Assembly: GCF_900104185.1 (NCBI RefSeq)
Contig: NZ_FNIZ01000018.1
Location: 1 to 64,000, forward strand
DNA from: Halobacillus aidingensis
GTDB taxonomy: Bacteria > Bacillota > Bacilli > Bacillales > Halobacillaceae
Direction: 5' to 3'
DNA length: 64,000 nt
Shown: positions 28,367 through 37,829 of the stretch, in pieces
Layout of the letters: the number at the start of each line of letters is the position of its first letter
Numbering within the stretch: position 1 is the first letter of the stretch
Translations under genes and position numbers: made by a program
The notes under the pieces: generated by a model
Database searches by the model: none
What the model saw: only the letters and a program-made list of their open reading frames with translations
Told to the model about the DNA's origin: nothing

Positions 28367-29173
28367 ATGAAGTTCTCGATCCTTTCTAAAGGTGATCAAA
28401 AATCGAACGAAATCCGTTCGAAAATCAAGAACTACTTGACGGAGTTCAAGTTGGAATACAATGAAGATGAACCAGATCTTGCCATTTCTGTCGGTGGGGA
28501 TGGCACATTGCTGGAGGCTTTCCATACGTATGTTCACCGATTGGATAAAACAGCTTTTATAGGAATACATACCGGCCACCTCGGTTTTTATGCAGATTGG
28601 ATGCCGGAAGAATTAGAAAAGCTGATCATTGAGATTGCGAAGACACCGTTTCAGGTGGTCGAATATCCACTCCTTGAAGTTACCATCCGCCCGAAAAGCG
28701 GGGGAGAAGAGGACCGCTACCTTGCGCTGAATGAGTGTACGATCAAAACGTCAGAAGGTTCGGTGGTTATGGACATTGAAATTAAAGGAGACCATTTCGA
28801 GACGTTCCGTGGAGACGGTCTTTGCGTGTCTACACCATCCGGGAGTACCGCCTATAATAAAGCGCTGGGAGGAGCGATTCTGCATCCTTCTCTTGAAGCC
28901 TTCCAAATTGCTGAAATGGCTTCGATCAATAACCGTGTGTTCCGAACGATTGGGTCTCCATTGATTTTACCTAGTCATCATACGTGCATGTTCAAGCCGA
29001 AGCATGACCGCAGTTTTCTTTTTACGATCGATCACATCACTCGTACCTATAAAGACGTAAAATCGATTCAATGCCGCGTGGCTGAAGAAAAAGTCCGATT
29101 TGCAAGGTTCCGTCCATTTCCTTTCTGGAAACGTGTCCACGACTCCTTTGTAGCTGATGACTACTCAGACTAA
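28367..29173 (+). CDS. nadF: NAD kinase
   Basis: NAD kinase phosphorylates NAD to NADP. The GGDGT motif ([13 protein letters not shown]) lies at about residues 45-57, and the NEC(T) motif and [13 protein letters not shown] follow in the expected order. The length of 268 residues is normal. AAAGGAGTGG precedes the ATG. It is the second gene of the relQ-nadF-rluD-like unit, which matches B. subtilis yjbM-yjbN-yjbO. Confidence 0.95.
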   Translation: MKFSILSKGDQKSNEIRSKIKNYLTEFKLEYNEDEPDLAISVGGDGTLLEAFHTYVHRLDKTAFIGIHTGHLGFYADWMPEELEKLIIEIAKTPFQVVEYPLLEVTIRPKSGGEEDRYLALNECTIKTSEGSVVMDIEIKGDHFETFRGDGLCVSTPSGSTAYNKALGGAILHPSLEAFQIAEMASINNRVFRTIGSPLILPSHHTCMFKPKHDRSFLFTIDHITRTYKDVKSIQCRVAEEKVRFARFRPFPFWKRVHDSFVADDYSD

Positions 29174-29192
29174 TGTGACAAAGAGGTGGCAG

Positions 29193-30044
29193 GTGACAGA
29201 GGCTTACGCTGGTTCCTCCATTCGGGAATTTCTGTTACAGGCGGGTGAGTTTTCCCGACAATTGCTCAAGAAAGTTCGGATGGACGGTATGGTATTCATA
29301 AATGGAACTCAGGTGGAGATGTGGCGCCCATTAGATACAGGGGATGAAGTCCTCCTCGTTTTTCCTGAAGAAGAAAAAGGAGCGATCTTTCCTCACCAGG
29401 GGACTTTACCGATCGTATTTGAGGATGATGATGTCATTGTCCTCGACAAGCCTGCAGGCATCCCAGTGGTACCTCCTTTTGACCAAAAAGAGCCTTCAAT
29501 TGCAAGTTACTTGCTTTTTGAATATGAAAAAAGAGGGTACCCCTGTACGGCCCATATTGTCACGAGGCTGGACAAAGATACTTCTGGATTGATGTTGATT
29601 GCTAAACACGCTTATAGTCATTGGCTTCTAACTAAGAAATTGGACTTGATTTCACGACAGTACGTTGCGGTAGTTGAAGGAGAATTTCGTGAAAAGGAAG
29701 GTCTGATTGATGAGCCAATCGGCCGTGCAGAGGACTCCATCATTCGAAGAGTTGTATCTCCAGAGGGAAAGCCTTCAAAAACTCAGTACCATCTGATTAA
29801 TCAGGAGAAAAATTATTCCCGAATCCGCTTTAAACTCCTCACCGGTCGGACGCACCAAATTCGTGTCCATATGGCCCATAGGGGATATCCTTTAGCTGGT
29901 GACACGTTATATGGCGGGAAAAAAGTAGATGGGGTGGATGGTCAGGCCTTGCATTGTGAGCGTCTTCACTTCATTCATCCATGGACGAAGAAAAAGATGA
30001 CCTTTACATCAGAACCACCGAAACATTGGGAAGAATTTGCTTGA
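29193..30044 (+). CDS. yjbO: RluD-family 23S rRNA pseudouridine synthase (YjbO)
   Basis: The enzyme isomerises uridine to pseudouridine in large-subunit rRNA. The catalytic motif HIVTRLDKDTSG, with the active Asp, lies near residue 125, and the S4-like N-terminal region (SIREFLLQAG..) precedes it. The RTHQIRVHMAHRGYPLAGD motif is also present. I chose GTG 29193, where AAAGAGG is six bases upstream. It gives 283 residues, the same length as I recall for B. subtilis YjbO, and leaves no overlap with nadF. A longer frame from ATG 29157 would overlap nadF by 17 bp without a ribosome site. Confidence 0.88.
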   Translation: MTEAYAGSSIREFLLQAGEFSRQLLKKVRMDGMVFINGTQVEMWRPLDTGDEVLLVFPEEEKGAIFPHQGTLPIVFEDDDVIVLDKPAGIPVVPPFDQKEPSIASYLLFEYEKRGYPCTAHIVTRLDKDTSGLMLIAKHAYSHWLLTKKLDLISRQYVAVVEGEFREKEGLIDEPIGRAEDSIIRRVVSPEGKPSKTQYHLINQEKNYSRIRFKLLTGRTHQIRVHMAHRGYPLAGDTLYGGKKVDGVDGQALHCERLHFIHPWTKKKMTFTSEPPKHWEEFA

Positions 30045-30066
30045 GAAGCATGTGTTCGATTCTATT

Positions 30067-30103
30067 AAAAAGCAGGAGCCACGAGTGCTCCTGCTTTTTA
30101 ATA
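30067..30103. terminator. Terminator between yjbO and prpE
   Basis: AAAGCAGGAGC and its complement form an 11-bp stem with a short loop and T run. It lies between convergent genes. Confidence 0.9.
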
Positions 30104-30829
30104 TCTGAACTTTTCTTCTACGAAAGGCATGCTTGATGGTACACTGATGATTTTTTCTTCCGGCAGTCGGAAAGCGGTCAACTTGCCTCCGAACACACAC
30201 CCTGTGTCTATATTAACGGTTTTATTAACAAAACGGGGTTCACGGACTGGAGTATGTCCATAGATGATCCATCGATCTCCGGTGTAATGCTGGGCCCAGT
30301 CTCGTCTGACAGGACGACCGTCCGGCAGTTTTTCACCAGTAATGTCCCCATAGAGCACGAACGTTTCGATACTTTTACTTTTATGACCGATGTCTTCCTC
30401 GCGGATCCCGGCATGAGCAACAACAGCATCAACATCTTCCAAAATTAAGTGCAGAGGGGATTGCTCATACAAATGCTTGAATTGTTTTTTTACATCCATC
30501 TGTTCTTGTTTAGATAAGGTACGGTATTCTGCAGCGGTCGTCTCCAATCCATGCTTTTCTTGGACAGGATTCCCTAGAAAAAAACGATACAATTTGTTGC
30601 AATGATTTCCCGGGACATAATGGGCTCCTTTTTCTGTAACTAGACGATAGACGAAGGTTATGCACTCCACGGATGAGGGGCCCCGGTCAGTGATATCTCC
30701 CACGAACACAGGAGTTCTTCCTTCGGGGTGCTGCGGGAGACCTTCGCTCCATTCATAGCCGAGTTCTTCAAACAGTTGTTTTAACTCATCGAAGCAGCCG
30801 TGGACGTCCCCGATTATGTCGTAGTTCAT
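30098..30829 (-). CDS. prpE: Bis(5'-nucleosyl)-tetraphosphatase PrpE
   Basis: PrpE belongs to the PPP metallophosphatase family. In Bacillus it hydrolyses asymmetric Ap4A and acts in spore germination. The three metal-binding signatures are clear: [16 protein letters not shown] and GNHCNK. The start [11 protein letters not shown] at 30829 has AAAGGAG seven bases before it and gives 243 residues. Longer in-frame starts lack ribosome sites. The position before yjbQ and after yjbO agrees with B. subtilis. Confidence 0.92.
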   Translation of the reverse strand: MNYDIIGDVHGCFDELKQLFEELGYEWSEGLPQHPEGRTPVFVGDITDRGPSSVECITFVYRLVTEKGAHYVPGNHCNKLYRFFLGNPVQEKHGLETTAAEYRTLSKQEQMDVKKQFKHLYEQSPLHLILEDVDAVVAHAGIREEDIGHKSKSIETFVLYGDITGEKLPDGRPVRRDWAQHYTGDRWIIYGHTPVREPRFVNKTVNIDTGCVFGGKLTAFRLPEEKIISVPSSMPFVEEKFRY

Positions 30830-31005
30830 GGTCATTCTCCTTTTGTTATTCAATAATTGTTTTGATGCTGTCCTATATATGGAAGATATTTTTCCCAAGC
30901 CTTCGTAATACTAAACATACGGGGAGTTTATTCCCTAACCTGGATTTCTTCTGTTAAACTACATTTATGTGAGGAATTTGGCTGTTAAAAATTGAGTGAC
31001 TTTCG

Positions 31006-31034
31006 TTGACAAACATGTGTATCGCCATTAAGAT
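31006..31034 (+). promoter_or_regulatory. mgtE promoter
   Basis: TTGACA (31006-31011) and TAAGAT (31029-31034) are 17 bp apart. The leader to mgtE is only about 40 bases, so there is no room for a magnesium riboswitch. Confidence 0.75.
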
Positions 31035-31075
31035 TAAACGGTCAAAAACGAAATAGACACTGGGGAGGGTTGCTT

Positions 31076-32440
31076 ATGGAACACTTAGATGACCAGGAGC
31101 GCCAAGAAGTTTGGACGAATATTAAAGATGCTTTGTTCAATGATCACATCGACCAGTTCCGTGCAGAATTTCTCGAACTGCATCCATATGACCAGGCCCG
31201 GATCTTTGAAGATTTGGATAAAGAAATCCGGATGCAAATTTACACCTACCTCTCTCCAGAAGAGGTTGCAGATGTCATGGAGCACATCGACTATGATGAG
31301 ATTGAACCTTTCTTTACTGAAATGGAACCGACTTTTGCTGCGCAAGTCTTCGCTGAAATGTCAACGGATGATGCTGTTGATATTTTAAACGAATTAGATA
31401 AAGATAAAGTGGCGAGTTTCTTGACGATCATGGATGATGATGCAGCTGACGAAATCAAAGACCTGCTTCATTATGAAGAGAAAACCGCTGGTTCCATAAT
31501 GACAACAGAATTTGTTGTCGTTAAAGCCGGTATGACGATCAAGGAAGCGATGGTTCATCTGAGAACAGAAGCCCCGGACGCCGAGACGATTTATTACACG
31601 TATGTCATTAATGAAGATAAACGGCTCGTAGGTGTTATTTCGTTGAGGGATTTGATTATATCTGAAGAAGAATGGCTGATATCCGACGTTATGAATGAAC
31701 GAGTGGTATCGGTCTCAGTCGGTGAAGACCAGGAAGAAGTGGCACGTATGGTGCGCGACTACGACTTTCTTGCCTTACCGGTCGTTGATTTCCAGGACCA
31801 TCTCCTTGGAATCATTACCGTCGATGACATTATGGACGTCATGGAAGAAGAAGCAAGTGATGATTATTCTAAACTTGCGGCCGTTTCTGACGTTGACAGC
31901 CCTGATGACAATGCTTTTGCCTCAGCCAAAAAGCGTTTGCCCTGGCTTGTCATTCTCCTCTTTTTGGGAAGTCTGACAGCCAGTCTCATTGGGCGTTTTG
32001 AGGACACCTTGGATCAAGTAGCTATCCTCGCTATTTTTATTCCGCTGATTGCCGGAATGGCAGGAAATACTGGAACGCAGGCACTAGCCGTTGCTGTCCG
32101 CGGTATTGCTACCGGGGAAATTGAAAAGCAAGGAAAATGGAAAATGATGATGAGAGAAGCAGGAACCGGTATTATTACTGGGCTCTCTTGTGGTGTATTG
32201 ATCACTCTCATTGTATATATATGGCATGAAAACTTCTTTTTAGGCGTATTAGTCGGATTGTCCATCTTTATGACCTTGGTTGTAGCAACATTGGCTGGCT
32301 CTCTCGTTCCCCTTCTTATGCATCGTTTAAAGATCGACCCAGCTGTTGCCTCAGGTCCATTCATTACAACGGTGAATGACTTGATCTCCATTTTGATTTA
32401 CTTTGGACTCGCGACAGCTTTCATGAATTTATTGATTTAA
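31076..32440 (+). CDS. mgtE: MgtE-type magnesium channel
   Basis: MgtE channels admit Mg2+ and are gated by intracellular Mg2+ through their cytoplasmic domains. The 454-residue protein has the acidic N-domain (about residues 1-130), two CBS domains (about 135-255, with VVSVSVGEDQEEVARMVRDY), a plug helix, and five membrane helices containing the conserved PLIAGMAGNTGTQ, which lines the pore. ATG 31076 is six bases from GGGAGGG; the in-frame TTG at 31070 is too close. The next gene starts 15 bp downstream, so mgtE and the antiporter form an operon, unlike B. subtilis yjbQ, which I recall without mgtE beside it. Confidence 0.93.
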   Translation: MEHLDDQERQEVWTNIKDALFNDHIDQFRAEFLELHPYDQARIFEDLDKEIRMQIYTYLSPEEVADVMEHIDYDEIEPFFTEMEPTFAAQVFAEMSTDDAVDILNELDKDKVASFLTIMDDDAADEIKDLLHYEEKTAGSIMTTEFVVVKAGMTIKEAMVHLRTEAPDAETIYYTYVINEDKRLVGVISLRDLIISEEEWLISDVMNERVVSVSVGEDQEEVARMVRDYDFLALPVVDFQDHLLGIITVDDIMDVMEEEASDDYSKLAAVSDVDSPDDNAFASAKKRLPWLVILLFLGSLTASLIGRFEDTLDQVAILAIFIPLIAGMAGNTGTQALAVAVRGIATGEIEKQGKWKMMMREAGTGIITGLSCGVLITLIVYIWHENFFLGVLVGLSIFMTLVVATLAGSLVPLLMHRLKIDPAVASGPFITTVNDLISILIYFGLATAFMNLLI

Positions 32441-32455
32441 GGAAGGAGGGCGAGT

Positions 32456-34318
32456 ATGGAACATGGTGCATCAGTAACTTCTCTAGTTATTGTAATTATC
32501 GCAGCATTCATAACTCCCATCTTACTACACCGTTTTAAATTGAATATTATTCCGGTTGTAGTAGCAGAAATCATCGTAGGATTAATCATCGGTCAAAGTG
32601 GATTTGATATTGTAGAGCAAGGAAGCTGGTTAGAGATCTTGTCTACATTAGGGTTCATTTTCTTGATGTTCCTCAGTGGATTAGAAATTGATTTTTCTAT
32701 ATTTGCAAGTAGAAAGAAGAAAGCTAAGCCGGAAAACCAGGGGACAGGTGCTCCGAACCCAGTATGGGTGGCGACCACTGTCTTCATTGGGATCTTCATC
32801 ATATCTCTGGCACTTTCTTATTTATTCGTGTTGGCTGGTTTCATTGACAATGCCTTTTTGATGACACTGATCATTTCTACCATTTCATTAGGTGTAGTCG
32901 TGCCCACGTTGAAGGATGCCCAAATGATGAAGACGACGATTGGTCAAACCATCCTCCTCATTGCGGTCATCGCCGATCTTGTGACAATGATTTTGTTAGC
33001 TGTTTTCGTATCCATTTATGGAGAGAGCGGTGGAAACACATGGTTACTGCTCATACTTTTTGCAGCGGGTGTCCTTTTCTATTACATCGGCAAAAAGTTT
33101 CGTCATCAGTCGTTTGTGGAGACGATGGCCAAAGGGACGATCCAGATCGATACACGTGCTGTGTTCACACTCATCCTTCTGCTTGTCGCCTTATCTGAGA
33201 CTGTTGGAGCAGAGAATATCCTTGGTGCTTTCTTAGCAGGTACGCTCGTTTCCTTGCTGTCTCCTAACCCAGAGATGGTCAAGCGTCTGGACAGTTTCGG
33301 TTATGGATTCCTAATTCCAATCTTCTTCGTTATGGTTGGTGTGGAAATTGATATTTGGAGCCTATTTACTGATTCACGTGTGCTCATATTGATTCCACTG
33401 TTATTTATCGCCTTACTCGTCTCGAAGATTGTTCCTGCTTTAATATTGAGTAAGTGGTATGATAAGAAAACCGTTTTTGGATCAGGTTTTATCCTTACTT
33501 CCACACTCTCTCTTGTGATTGCGGCAGCTGCCATCGGGAAGCGGGAAGGAATGATCGATGACCAAATGGAAGGCGCCCTGATCCTAGTGGCTGTCCTGAC
33601 ATGTCTAGTGGCACCGATCGTCTTCAAAAAGGTTTATGGACGATTTGAAGACGAAGACCATAAGACGGTCGTTTCCTTTATCGGTTCTAACCGCATGACC
33701 TTACCGGTTGTTCGAGAACTGGACATTCATGCATATGAGACTCATCTTTACCATACAAAAGTGGATAAAATTGATGAACGCATCAGCCGTAATTGCTTTG
33801 ATATCAAAGAGTTAGATGGCTATGATGTCGAAAAAATGAAGGAACTCGGAGTCTTTGAAGTAGACTTGATTGTCGCTTCAACGGGTGACGAAGAACGAAA
33901 TGCTGAGATTGCCCGCTTTGCGAAAGAGCAAGGGGTGGAACGCGTCATTGTCCGAGTAGAGTCCCCAGACTTATCTCAGGAAATGAAAGATCTCAATATC
34001 AATGTGTTCTCCGTCTTCTTGTCTTCCAAAGCGCTCCTGAAAGCGATGATCGAAGCACCAAATGTTGTAGATATCTTAACGAAACAAGATAGTGCGCTCT
34101 ATCAAATCAATATGAACAACTCGGTCTATAACGGCATCCATCTTCGTGAATTTCCATTCACCGGAGATGTCATCATGGTCCGTATCTTCCGCGGAAAAGA
34201 CTCCATCGTTCCTCACGGGGATACAGAGTTGAAAATGGGTGACCGCCTGATCGTTACAGGCTCTCATGAGTATGTAGAAGAACTGAAAATGGAACTGGAA
34301 TATTGTGAATGGTGTTAA
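32456..34318 (+). CDS. yjbQ: CPA2-family monovalent cation/proton antiporter with TrkA domains (YjbQ)
   Basis: The first 390 residues are a Kef/CPA2 membrane domain with about 12 helices, including SGLEIDFSIF and LGAFLAGTLVSLLS. A TrkA-N-like nucleotide-binding domain (TVVSFIGSNRMTLPVVREL, about 402-520) and a TrkA-C domain (about 540-620, FRGKDSIVPHGDTELKMGDR) complete it. The N-domain glycine pattern is altered (GSNRM instead of GxGxxG), so ligand preference may differ. Potassium or sodium efflux for ion homeostasis is likely, which is apt for a halophile. It is co-transcribed with mgtE and followed by a terminator. Confidence 0.9.
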   Translation: MEHGASVTSLVIVIIAAFITPILLHRFKLNIIPVVVAEIIVGLIIGQSGFDIVEQGSWLEILSTLGFIFLMFLSGLEIDFSIFASRKKKAKPENQGTGAPNPVWVATTVFIGIFIISLALSYLFVLAGFIDNAFLMTLIISTISLGVVVPTLKDAQMMKTTIGQTILLIAVIADLVTMILLAVFVSIYGESGGNTWLLLILFAAGVLFYYIGKKFRHQSFVETMAKGTIQIDTRAVFTLILLLVALSETVGAENILGAFLAGTLVSLLSPNPEMVKRLDSFGYGFLIPIFFVMVGVEIDIWSLFTDSRVLILIPLLFIALLVSKIVPALILSKWYDKKTVFGSGFILTSTLSLVIAAAAIGKREGMIDDQMEGALILVAVLTCLVAPIVFKKVYGRFEDEDHKTVVSFIGSNRMTLPVVRELDIHAYETHLYHTKVDKIDERISRNCFDIKELDGYDVEKMKELGVFEVDLIVASTGDEERNAEIARFAKEQGVERVIVRVESPDLSQEMKDLNINVFSVFLSSKALLKAMIEAPNVVDILTKQDSALYQINMNNSVYNGIHLREFPFTGDVIMVRIFRGKDSIVPHGDTELKMGDRLIVTGSHEYVEELKMELEYCEWC

Positions 34319-34323
34319 CCCTC

Positions 34324-34363
34324 AAACCGCTCCTTCTCATCACGAGAATGAGCGGTTTTTTTA
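34324..34363 (+). terminator. Terminator of the mgtE-yjbQ operon
   Basis: AACCGCTC pairs with GAGCGGTT, with a short internal stem (TTCTC/GAGAA), and is followed by seven T residues. Confidence 0.9.
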
Positions 34364-34390
34364 TCTTCCTTTAAAGTGTAGCTACCGATT

Positions 34391-35068
34391 GTGGAAGACT
34401 CAGTTTCGAAATAACCGGGGTTCGTTTGCCATATTGAGAGTCAGGGGTGGTTGGGAAGCAGCTCGCTTTCCTGCGGGGATGGCGGAGAGCCTCCTCGAGC
34501 TAAAGCTCTGCGGGGTCTCTCCAGCCAGTCCATTCCCGCGGGAGTCTCCCAGCTTCCCAACCACCCCATTCGTTGAATGTGAGAAACGAACCCCTTTGCC
34601 AAATTGGATTGTCTTCCACTACCCCGCTGTTTAGAAGCATAAATCGCTTTGTATCAAGCTTTCATGAACCTGGACATGGGAGTTTATTCTTACACTCCAT
34701 CAAGCTGGATAGCTAACTTATCCAAGGAGTGGTTTCGAGACACTGATATGGTAATGGGGCGGAGGGGAATGGCGAGACTCCTACCTTAAGTGTGCAGGCG
34801 CCTCGATCAGCGGCGTATGGACTGGACTGAGCTGGCGGAGATAAAGGAAACACGAAGAACGGAGTGATTCGATGTTGACTTATCGTACAGAAGCGAGGGA
34901 AGTCTCACTAGCCGCTAGGCGCCGGAACCGGATATTGAAGAGGAAAAGAGTGCTAGGTGAGACCCCGCAGGACGGAGTCCGAAGAGGCTCAGGCGCGCTC
35001 CCGCGGAAAGCGAGCTATTTCCCGTAGCCCCACAAACTCAATAAAAGTCTCGAAGTCAAGTCTTACAC
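34391..35068. repeat. Composite hairpin repeat R3 (module B + module A, with 159-bp insert)
   Basis: The left end GTGGAAGACTCAGTTTCGAA (34391-34410) and the right end (35047-35068, TCTCGAAGTCAAGTCTTACA) form the usual inverted pair. Module B lies at about 34430-34570 and module A at about 34757-35030, split by the insert at 34783-34942. The gap between the antiporter and fabI that it fills holds the tenA-thi cluster in B. subtilis. No gene is seen in it. Confidence 0.85.
34783..34942 (+). repeat. 159-bp structured insert, copy 2
   Basis: The segment starts ACCTTAAGTGTGCAGGCGCC and ends near CGCCGGAACCGGATATTGA. It differs from the other two copies at only a few positions, several of them in the AAGARCGGAGYGA stretch. 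It is in the plus orientation, matching the reversed module A of this copy. Confidence 0.8.
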
Positions 35069-35167
35069 AATCCTGTCATTTAATTGAAAAAGGTGAACTT
35101 CGATATCCTGATTTTGGATAGAGAATGGGCTTATGTGAGTGGAAATAGGGAAAGGATAAATGGAGGT

Positions 35168-35211
35168 TTGTTTTTCAAAAGTTAATGGTTTAAAATAGGA
35201 GCAGGTACTAA
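35168..35211 (+). promoter_or_regulatory. fabI promoter with FapR-type operator
   Basis: TTGTTT (35168-35173) and TAAAAT (35191-35196) are 17 bp apart. ATAGGAGCAGGTACTAA (35195-35211) agrees with the FapR consensus at 13 of 17 positions and overlaps the -10, as at fabH. Confidence 0.75.
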
Positions 35212-35261
35212 TAACAAATACTAATTTAGATTCTACTACCTCAAGGAGGGTGTTCAAAAAC

Positions 35262-36041
35262 ATGAACTTTTCACTAGAAGGACGTACTTATGTCGTCATG
35301 GGAGTGGCGAACAAACGAAGCATTGCCTGGGGGATTGCCCGCTCACTTCACTCTGCTGGAGCGCGTTTGATTTTTACAGTCGCATCGGAGCGCTTCAAAA
35401 AGTCGGTTCAGGATCTTGCCGATACTTTGGAAGGTGGCGAGGAGTCACTGGTGTATGAGTGTGACGTGACAGACGATGAAGCGATCATCCAGACGTTTGA
35501 ACAAATCGGTAAAGATGTAGGGACGATTCACGGCCTTGCCCACTGTATCGCATTCGCGAATCGTGAAGAATTGAAAGATGAATTCTTGAACACAAGTCGC
35601 GATGGTTTCCTCACTGCTCACAACATCAGCTCTTATTCTCTAACAGCGGTCGCTCGTGCAGCTCAACCGTTGATGACTGATGGAGGAAGTATCGTAACCC
35701 TTACTTATCTTGGTGGAGAACAAGTCGTGAAAAATTATAACGTCATGGGTGTAGCGAAGGCGAGTCTGGATGCTAGCGTCAAATACTTAGCTAACGATCT
35801 TGGTAAACATAACATTCGGGTAAATGCCATTTCCGCTGGTCCGATTCGTACACTTTCCGCTAAAGGCGTCGGTGATTTCAATCAAATTCTTAAAGTGATT
35901 GAGGAACGTGCGCCGTTAGGTCGTCCTGTTACTCAAGAAGAAGTAGGTGACACCGGGTATTATTTAATGAGTGATCTATCTCGCGGTGTGACCGGAGAAG
36001 TGATTCACGTGGACTCCGGATTCAGCATTGTCGCTTATTAA
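35262..36041 (+). CDS. fabI: Enoyl-ACP reductase FabI
   Basis: FabI reduces enoyl-ACP in the last step of each fatty-acid elongation cycle and is the triclosan target. The 259-residue SDR protein has the cofactor loop GVANKRSIAWGIA at about residues 13-25 and the Tyr-x6-Lys active site YNVMGVAK near residue 155, followed by ASLDASVKYLA. ATG 35262 gives the family start MNFSLEGRTYVVMG. The in-frame GTG at 35250 lies in the ribosome site (AGGAGG 35244-35249) itself. It is a single gene under a FapR-type operator. Confidence 0.95.
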   Translation: MNFSLEGRTYVVMGVANKRSIAWGIARSLHSAGARLIFTVASERFKKSVQDLADTLEGGEESLVYECDVTDDEAIIQTFEQIGKDVGTIHGLAHCIAFANREELKDEFLNTSRDGFLTAHNISSYSLTAVARAAQPLMTDGGSIVTLTYLGGEQVVKNYNVMGVAKASLDASVKYLANDLGKHNIRVNAISAGPIRTLSAKGVGDFNQILKVIEERAPLGRPVTQEEVGDTGYYLMSDLSRGVTGEVIHVDSGFSIVAY

Positions 36042-36049
36042 TCTAAACT

Positions 36050-36088
36050 CAAAACCCCTTTTCTACATAGAGTAGAAAAGGGGTTTTG
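36050..36088. terminator. Bidirectional terminator between fabI and the EAL gene
   Basis: AAAACCCCTTTTCTAC and its complement form a perfect 16-bp stem with a five-base loop. It lies between convergent genes. Confidence 0.92.
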
Positions 36089-37048
36089 TCATGTGAACAA
36101 GCTTCGAAGGTGTGGCCAAACGGTTTCTTTCTTTTTTGTACCGTGGGAAGCAACAAATCGCACCACTTCCGTTAATGGTAGCACTTCTTTTCTATTAGGA
36201 ACATGGATCAGTGCGAAGTGGTGATCATAACCTCCCTGATAAGCCATGATCCATGTCATCAGCTCAAAAAATGTGGTATGCTCACCAATTTTCAAGGGAA
36301 ACATTTGACTATTTCTTTGCAGGTTCAATTGTTCGGAAATGGACACTGGCAGCGGGGGAGGAGGATAGTCAGGCTCTGCAAAATAATAACCTTGCATAAG
36401 GAAGATCCCCATTTGAATTAAATGAAGACACTCGCCTTCGGTTTCCACTCCTTCAGCAATAATCCCTGCACCTAACTTCTTTCCGATATGTTGTAAAGCC
36501 TCCACCATATATTGTTTTTCACGGAATTGATCGATATGGGTAATCAGGGACCGATCGATTTTCAAGTAGTCCGGTTTCAATTCAGAAATCATTTGTAGGG
36601 AGGAATAACCTGCACCGACGTCATCGATCGCCACTTTAAATCCTTGTTTCCTATAATGTTCTAGAAGTTTTCGGAAGCTTTGAAAATCAGAAATGGCGGA
36701 GTGCTCGGTAATTTCAAAGACGATCTGGTCTGGGTTTAACCCTGTATTTTTCAAAACGGCATGGGTGAAACCCGGAATAAAAGAATCGTCATGTATGACA
36801 TTCGGCGTTAAATTCACCCACAATTGCTGTTTCTCTTGTAAATAGGGGAGAACCGAGTCGATGGCAAGCTCGCGTGTATGTTTTTCAAGTTGAAATAACC
36901 GGTTCGTCTGATCGGCAAACTGGAAGAGTTCGACTGGGCTTTTAAAATAAGCACTCACAGGATAATGGATAAAAAGCTTGTCCTCATTCATGTATGAAGT
37001 GAGGACATCTTCTGATGACTTGCGTTCTCGTTGTTGAGCAAGGCTCAT
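36089..37048 (-). CDS. EAL-domain protein lacking the EAL signature glutamate
   Basis: The domain matches c-di-GMP phosphodiesterases: NLTPNVIHDD (metal Asn), FEITEHS, AIDDVGAGYSSL (the double Asp), YLKIDRSLI, IAEGVETEGE and MQGYYFAEP occur in the right order. The N-terminal motif that gives the family its name (normally ExLxR, 20-30 residues after YQPI) is absent: HYP is followed directly by VSAYFKSPVELF. DDV also replaces the usual DDF. Lacking the first metal-binding Glu, it is probably a c-di-GMP receptor or inactive. A C-terminal domain of about 90 residues is unassigned. ATG 37048 follows AGGAG by eight bases. Confidence 0.82.
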   Translation of the reverse strand: MSLAQQRERKSSEDVLTSYMNEDKLFIHYPVSAYFKSPVELFQFADQTNRLFQLEKHTRELAIDSVLPYLQEKQQLWVNLTPNVIHDDSFIPGFTHAVLKNTGLNPDQIVFEITEHSAISDFQSFRKLLEHYRKQGFKVAIDDVGAGYSSLQMISELKPDYLKIDRSLITHIDQFREKQYMVEALQHIGKKLGAGIIAEGVETEGECLHLIQMGIFLMQGYYFAEPDYPPPPLPVSISEQLNLQRNSQMFPLKIGEHTTFFELMTWIMAYQGGYDHHFALIHVPNRKEVLPLTEVVRFVASHGTKKKETVWPHLRSLFT

Positions 37049-37230
37049 GAAAACACTCCTAAACAATGGTCTACACCTACCATAACAATCGTAAGATAAA
37101 AGAATCGCCGGGTTCTGTTAATTTTGTGTAAAATCATGAGAGGTTTTGTCAAATGAGGACAAAAGTGAACATGGTCTGTGACTTGGGCATATATATATAA
37201 TGATGACCGAATGGAAAAGGAGAGATCTTG

Positions 37231-37782
37231 ATGGCAGATGAAAAGCGACTTGCTAAGCAGCCGATGCTTTATATTGTCCAGCCTAAGGGCTTGAAACCAG
37301 CAGAAGTTCCAATGCAAACCAGCTTTCGAAGTCAGCGATCTTCTAAAGCAGAAGAGAAGACAGAACAGCCTCCAGCAGAAGCTCCATCGACTGAGCGCGA
37401 AATACGGATGCGCAGTCAGAACTCCCCCCACCGTCAAGAGCTTGCAAAATTGAAAACATCGGATGAACCGGAAATGAGTGGAGAAGAGAGAGGTGGAGAC
37501 GCTTCAGCTGTAAGTGCAGAAGAAAAGGTGGAAAAGGATGCACCTCGAGATCGAAGGCAGCGCTTCCATGACATGACGCTAGAGGAAAAAGTTTTATATT
37601 TCTTCAATCTTTCCCCTCACGTGCCGAAAATGAAATGTGAAGTAATGACAGAGGAAGAAAACTACCGAGGGTACATTACGGATTATGTAGATGGTGTCGT
37701 GCACATGAAAGTTTTTCAGCGTCCGTTTCAGAGGGAGATAGCATTTGAGGCCATTCAAGATATTAGACTTCTAGGGTTTTAG
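37231..37782 (+). CDS. cotO: Spore coat protein CotO
   Basis: CotO is a late spore-coat morphogenetic protein needed for outer coat or crust assembly. The 183-residue protein has a start MADEKRLAKQPMLYIVQPKG, a disordered charged middle (residues about 25-110, rich in Glu, Ser, Arg), and the conserved C-terminal domain MTLEEKVLYFFNLSPHVPKM continuing to IAFEAIQDIRLLGF. It stands next to a cotY/Z gene, as in B. subtilis. AAAGGAGA precedes ATG 37231. A weak sigma-K-like element (AC, 17 bp, CATATATAT) lies upstream at about 37170-37200. Confidence 0.85.
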   Translation: MADEKRLAKQPMLYIVQPKGLKPAEVPMQTSFRSQRSSKAEEKTEQPPAEAPSTEREIRMRSQNSPHRQELAKLKTSDEPEMSGEERGGDASAVSAEEKVEKDAPRDRRQRFHDMTLEEKVLYFFNLSPHVPKMKCEVMTEEENYRGYITDYVDGVVHMKVFQRPFQREIAFEAIQDIRLLGF

Positions 37783-37792
37783 TAAAGTTATG

Positions 37793-37822
37793 AAAAAACC
37801 GCGCATCTGTGCGCGGTTTTTT
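37793..37822. terminator. Bidirectional terminator between cotO and cotY/Z
   Basis: AAAAAACCGCGC pairs with GCGCGGTTTTTT around six bases. Confidence 0.92.
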
Positions 37823-37829
37823 ATGAATC

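Noticed and set aside
36965-36990. Frameshift as the cause of the missing EAL motif
   Set aside because: The frame continues without break through HYPVSAYFKSP, and no other frame near this point encodes an ExLxR segment, so an in-frame deletion is more likely.
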